Of a DNA stretch of 6,146 nucleotides, positions 5,199 through 6,146 are shown piece by piece (the stretch's first letter is position 1; the number at the start of each line of letters is the position of its first letter). The notes beneath the pieces are model-generated. The model was not told where the DNA came from, searched no databases, and was given only the letters and a program-made list of their open reading frames with translations. The DNA lies in the NCBI GenBank assembly GCA_944386965.1, contig CALXDE010000076.1:1-6146 (forward strand). The letters are read 5' to 3'. The position numbers and the translations under genes are program-made. The stretch comes from an uncultured Oscillospiraceae bacterium. Lineage in GTDB: Bacteria; Bacillota_A; Clostridia; Oscillospirales; Oscillospiraceae.

Positions 5199-6146
5199 TT
5201 ATTCGTACTGACTCCAGTCCGGGTCGGCATTCATGCCGGTCCAGGTCTCATAGGTCCGATCTTTGGCCGTGAAGTCGTGGCTGTTGGTGGCCTCCTGGAT
5301 GGCCAGATAGAACCAGTCATCCTCATGGCAGTCGCTCCAGGTGTTCATGCCGGGCAGCAGGTCCTCTGCACTCTCCGGCAGGCGGCAGAGCACCCGGTTG
5401 ATCATCGTCACCGCCTGGGCCCGGGTGATCGGCGCGTCGGGGCAAAAACTGCCATCGGTGTAACCCTGGACCCAGCCCAGCGCCGCGACGCGGCTGATTT
5501 CCGCCTCGGCCCAGTGGCCGGAGGTGTCCGTGAAGGTGCTGACGCCGGTGGCGGCGCTGTCGTCAAACCGGGCGCAGATGGCCGCAAATTCCGCCCGGGT
5601 GATGGGTGCCTCGGGATCAAAATTCCCGCTGTCCCGTCCGTTGATGATCCCCAGGGACGCCATGGTGGAGATGGCCGTGTTGGCCCAGTAGTCCCCGCTG
5701 ACATCCTGGAAGGCGTTATCGGCGGTCAGGTAGTCCTCGCGCACATCTTCATCGAGAAGCCGGAAGAAGATGGTGGCCACCTGGGCCCGGGTGATGTTGT
5801 CATTGGGCCGGACGGAACCGTCGCTGTATCCCTGAATGTAGGCGTAGTGGTCGTCGCCGTTGAGCATGCCGGGCACCGAGGCATCCGCCCACCCGGCGAA
5901 CAGGGTGATCGCACTGCGGACCTGGAGCAGTTCGTCCTCGCCCACCCGCATGGTCAGTTTCCTGTCCCGGTACCAGCCAGTAAAGCGGTGTCCGGGCCGG
6001 GTGGGGATGTGGGAGCCGTACTCGTCATCGTCGTAGACGTTGATGCGGAAATCCTTCCCATGGCCATCGATGGGGTCGAACTTCGTGCCGCCGTTGGAGT
6101 CGAACCGCAGGTACGGGTCGCTCTCCTGGCTCCCGCCGCCGGAGGT
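5199..6146 (-). CDS. SLH-domain cell-surface protein, N-terminal part outside window
   Basis: The frame is open from the window's right edge to a TAA at 5201-5199, giving 315 residues of the C-terminus. Residues 12-65 resemble an InlB/Flg_new-type repeat (LRFDSNGG, then GHRFTGWYRD). Three SLH modules follow at about 96-131, 145-194 and 204-252, each with the typical GY-DG or related turn and an ITRAQ/ITRAE helix start (118, 182, 240). SLH triplets bind secondary cell-wall polymers, so the protein is likely exported and held non-covalently on the envelope. The tail (EATNSHDF, then W and DPDWSQYE at the end) is common in clostridial SLH proteins. The N-terminal function is unknown. An internal ATG at 5951 is not the true start because it would cut the repeat. 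It has no evident link to corrinoid uptake. Confidence 0.85.
   Translation of the reverse strand, partial: TSGGGSQESDPYLRFDSNGGTKFDPIDGHGKDFRINVYDDDEYGSHIPTRPGHRFTGWYRDRKLTMRVGEDELLQVRSAITLFAGWADASVPGMLNGDDHYAYIQGYSDGSVRPNDNITRAQVATIFFRLLDEDVREDYLTADNAFQDVSGDYWANTAISTMASLGIINGRDSGNFDPEAPITRAEFAAICARFDDSAATGVSTFTDTSGHWAEAEISRVAALGWVQGYTDGSFCPDAPITRAQAVTMINRVLCRLPESAEDLLPGMNTWSDCHEDDWFYLAIQEATNSHDFTAKDRTYETWTGMNADPDWSQYE

Noticed and set aside
5084..5272. A 62-codon plus-strand frame after btuD
   Set aside because: It runs through the 14-pair terminator and into the 3' end of the convergent SLH gene; no ribosome site or homology was recognised.

Overview
The window looks like chromosomal DNA from a GC-rich, low-oxygen Firmicute, most likely a gut Oscillospiraceae-type bacterium (Oscillibacter/Flavonifractor-like). 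The basis is the strong purine-rich Shine-Dalgarno sites, the clostridial style of the lipoprotein signal, the S-layer-homology (SLH) protein with its characteristic C-terminal tail, and the divergent MoaE-like protein. The lineage is inference from family resemblance; no search was run.

Layout. (1) 3-461, plus strand: the 3' end of a molybdenum-cofactor gene, apparently a MogA/MoaB-type tail running in frame into a MoaE-like domain. (2) 462-684: non-coding, with strong inverted repeats (511-544, 573-617) that probably close the moa operon. (3) 685-1080: a promoter, a large cobalamin riboswitch and a bidirectional terminator hairpin, the first two on the plus strand. (4) 1093-2205, minus strand: cbiZ, adenosylcobinamide amidohydrolase, convergent with the riboswitch. 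(5) 2295-5077, plus strand: btuF-btuC-btuD, a complete corrinoid ABC importer in one tightly packed operon, divergent from cbiZ. (6) 5119-5149: a bidirectional terminator. (7) 5199-6146, minus strand: the C-terminal part of an SLH-anchored surface protein, cut by the window edge.

How it works together. BtuF (lipoprotein) captures corrinoids, BtuC moves them across the membrane and BtuD powers this. CbiZ then cleaves the amide between the corrin ring and the aminopropanol arm, giving adenosylcobyric acid that can be rebuilt into the cobamide the cell prefers. The unit is therefore a cobamide uptake and remodelling locus.

The most notable point is regulatory. The riboswitch has its own strong promoter but no sense gene directly after it. 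Its transcript points into the 3' end of cbiZ, and the next gene on its strand is btuF, about 1.3 kb away. It may control an antisense RNA against cbiZ, a very long leader for btuFCD, or both. No strong promoter was seen directly upstream of btuF, which makes the long-leader reading plausible.
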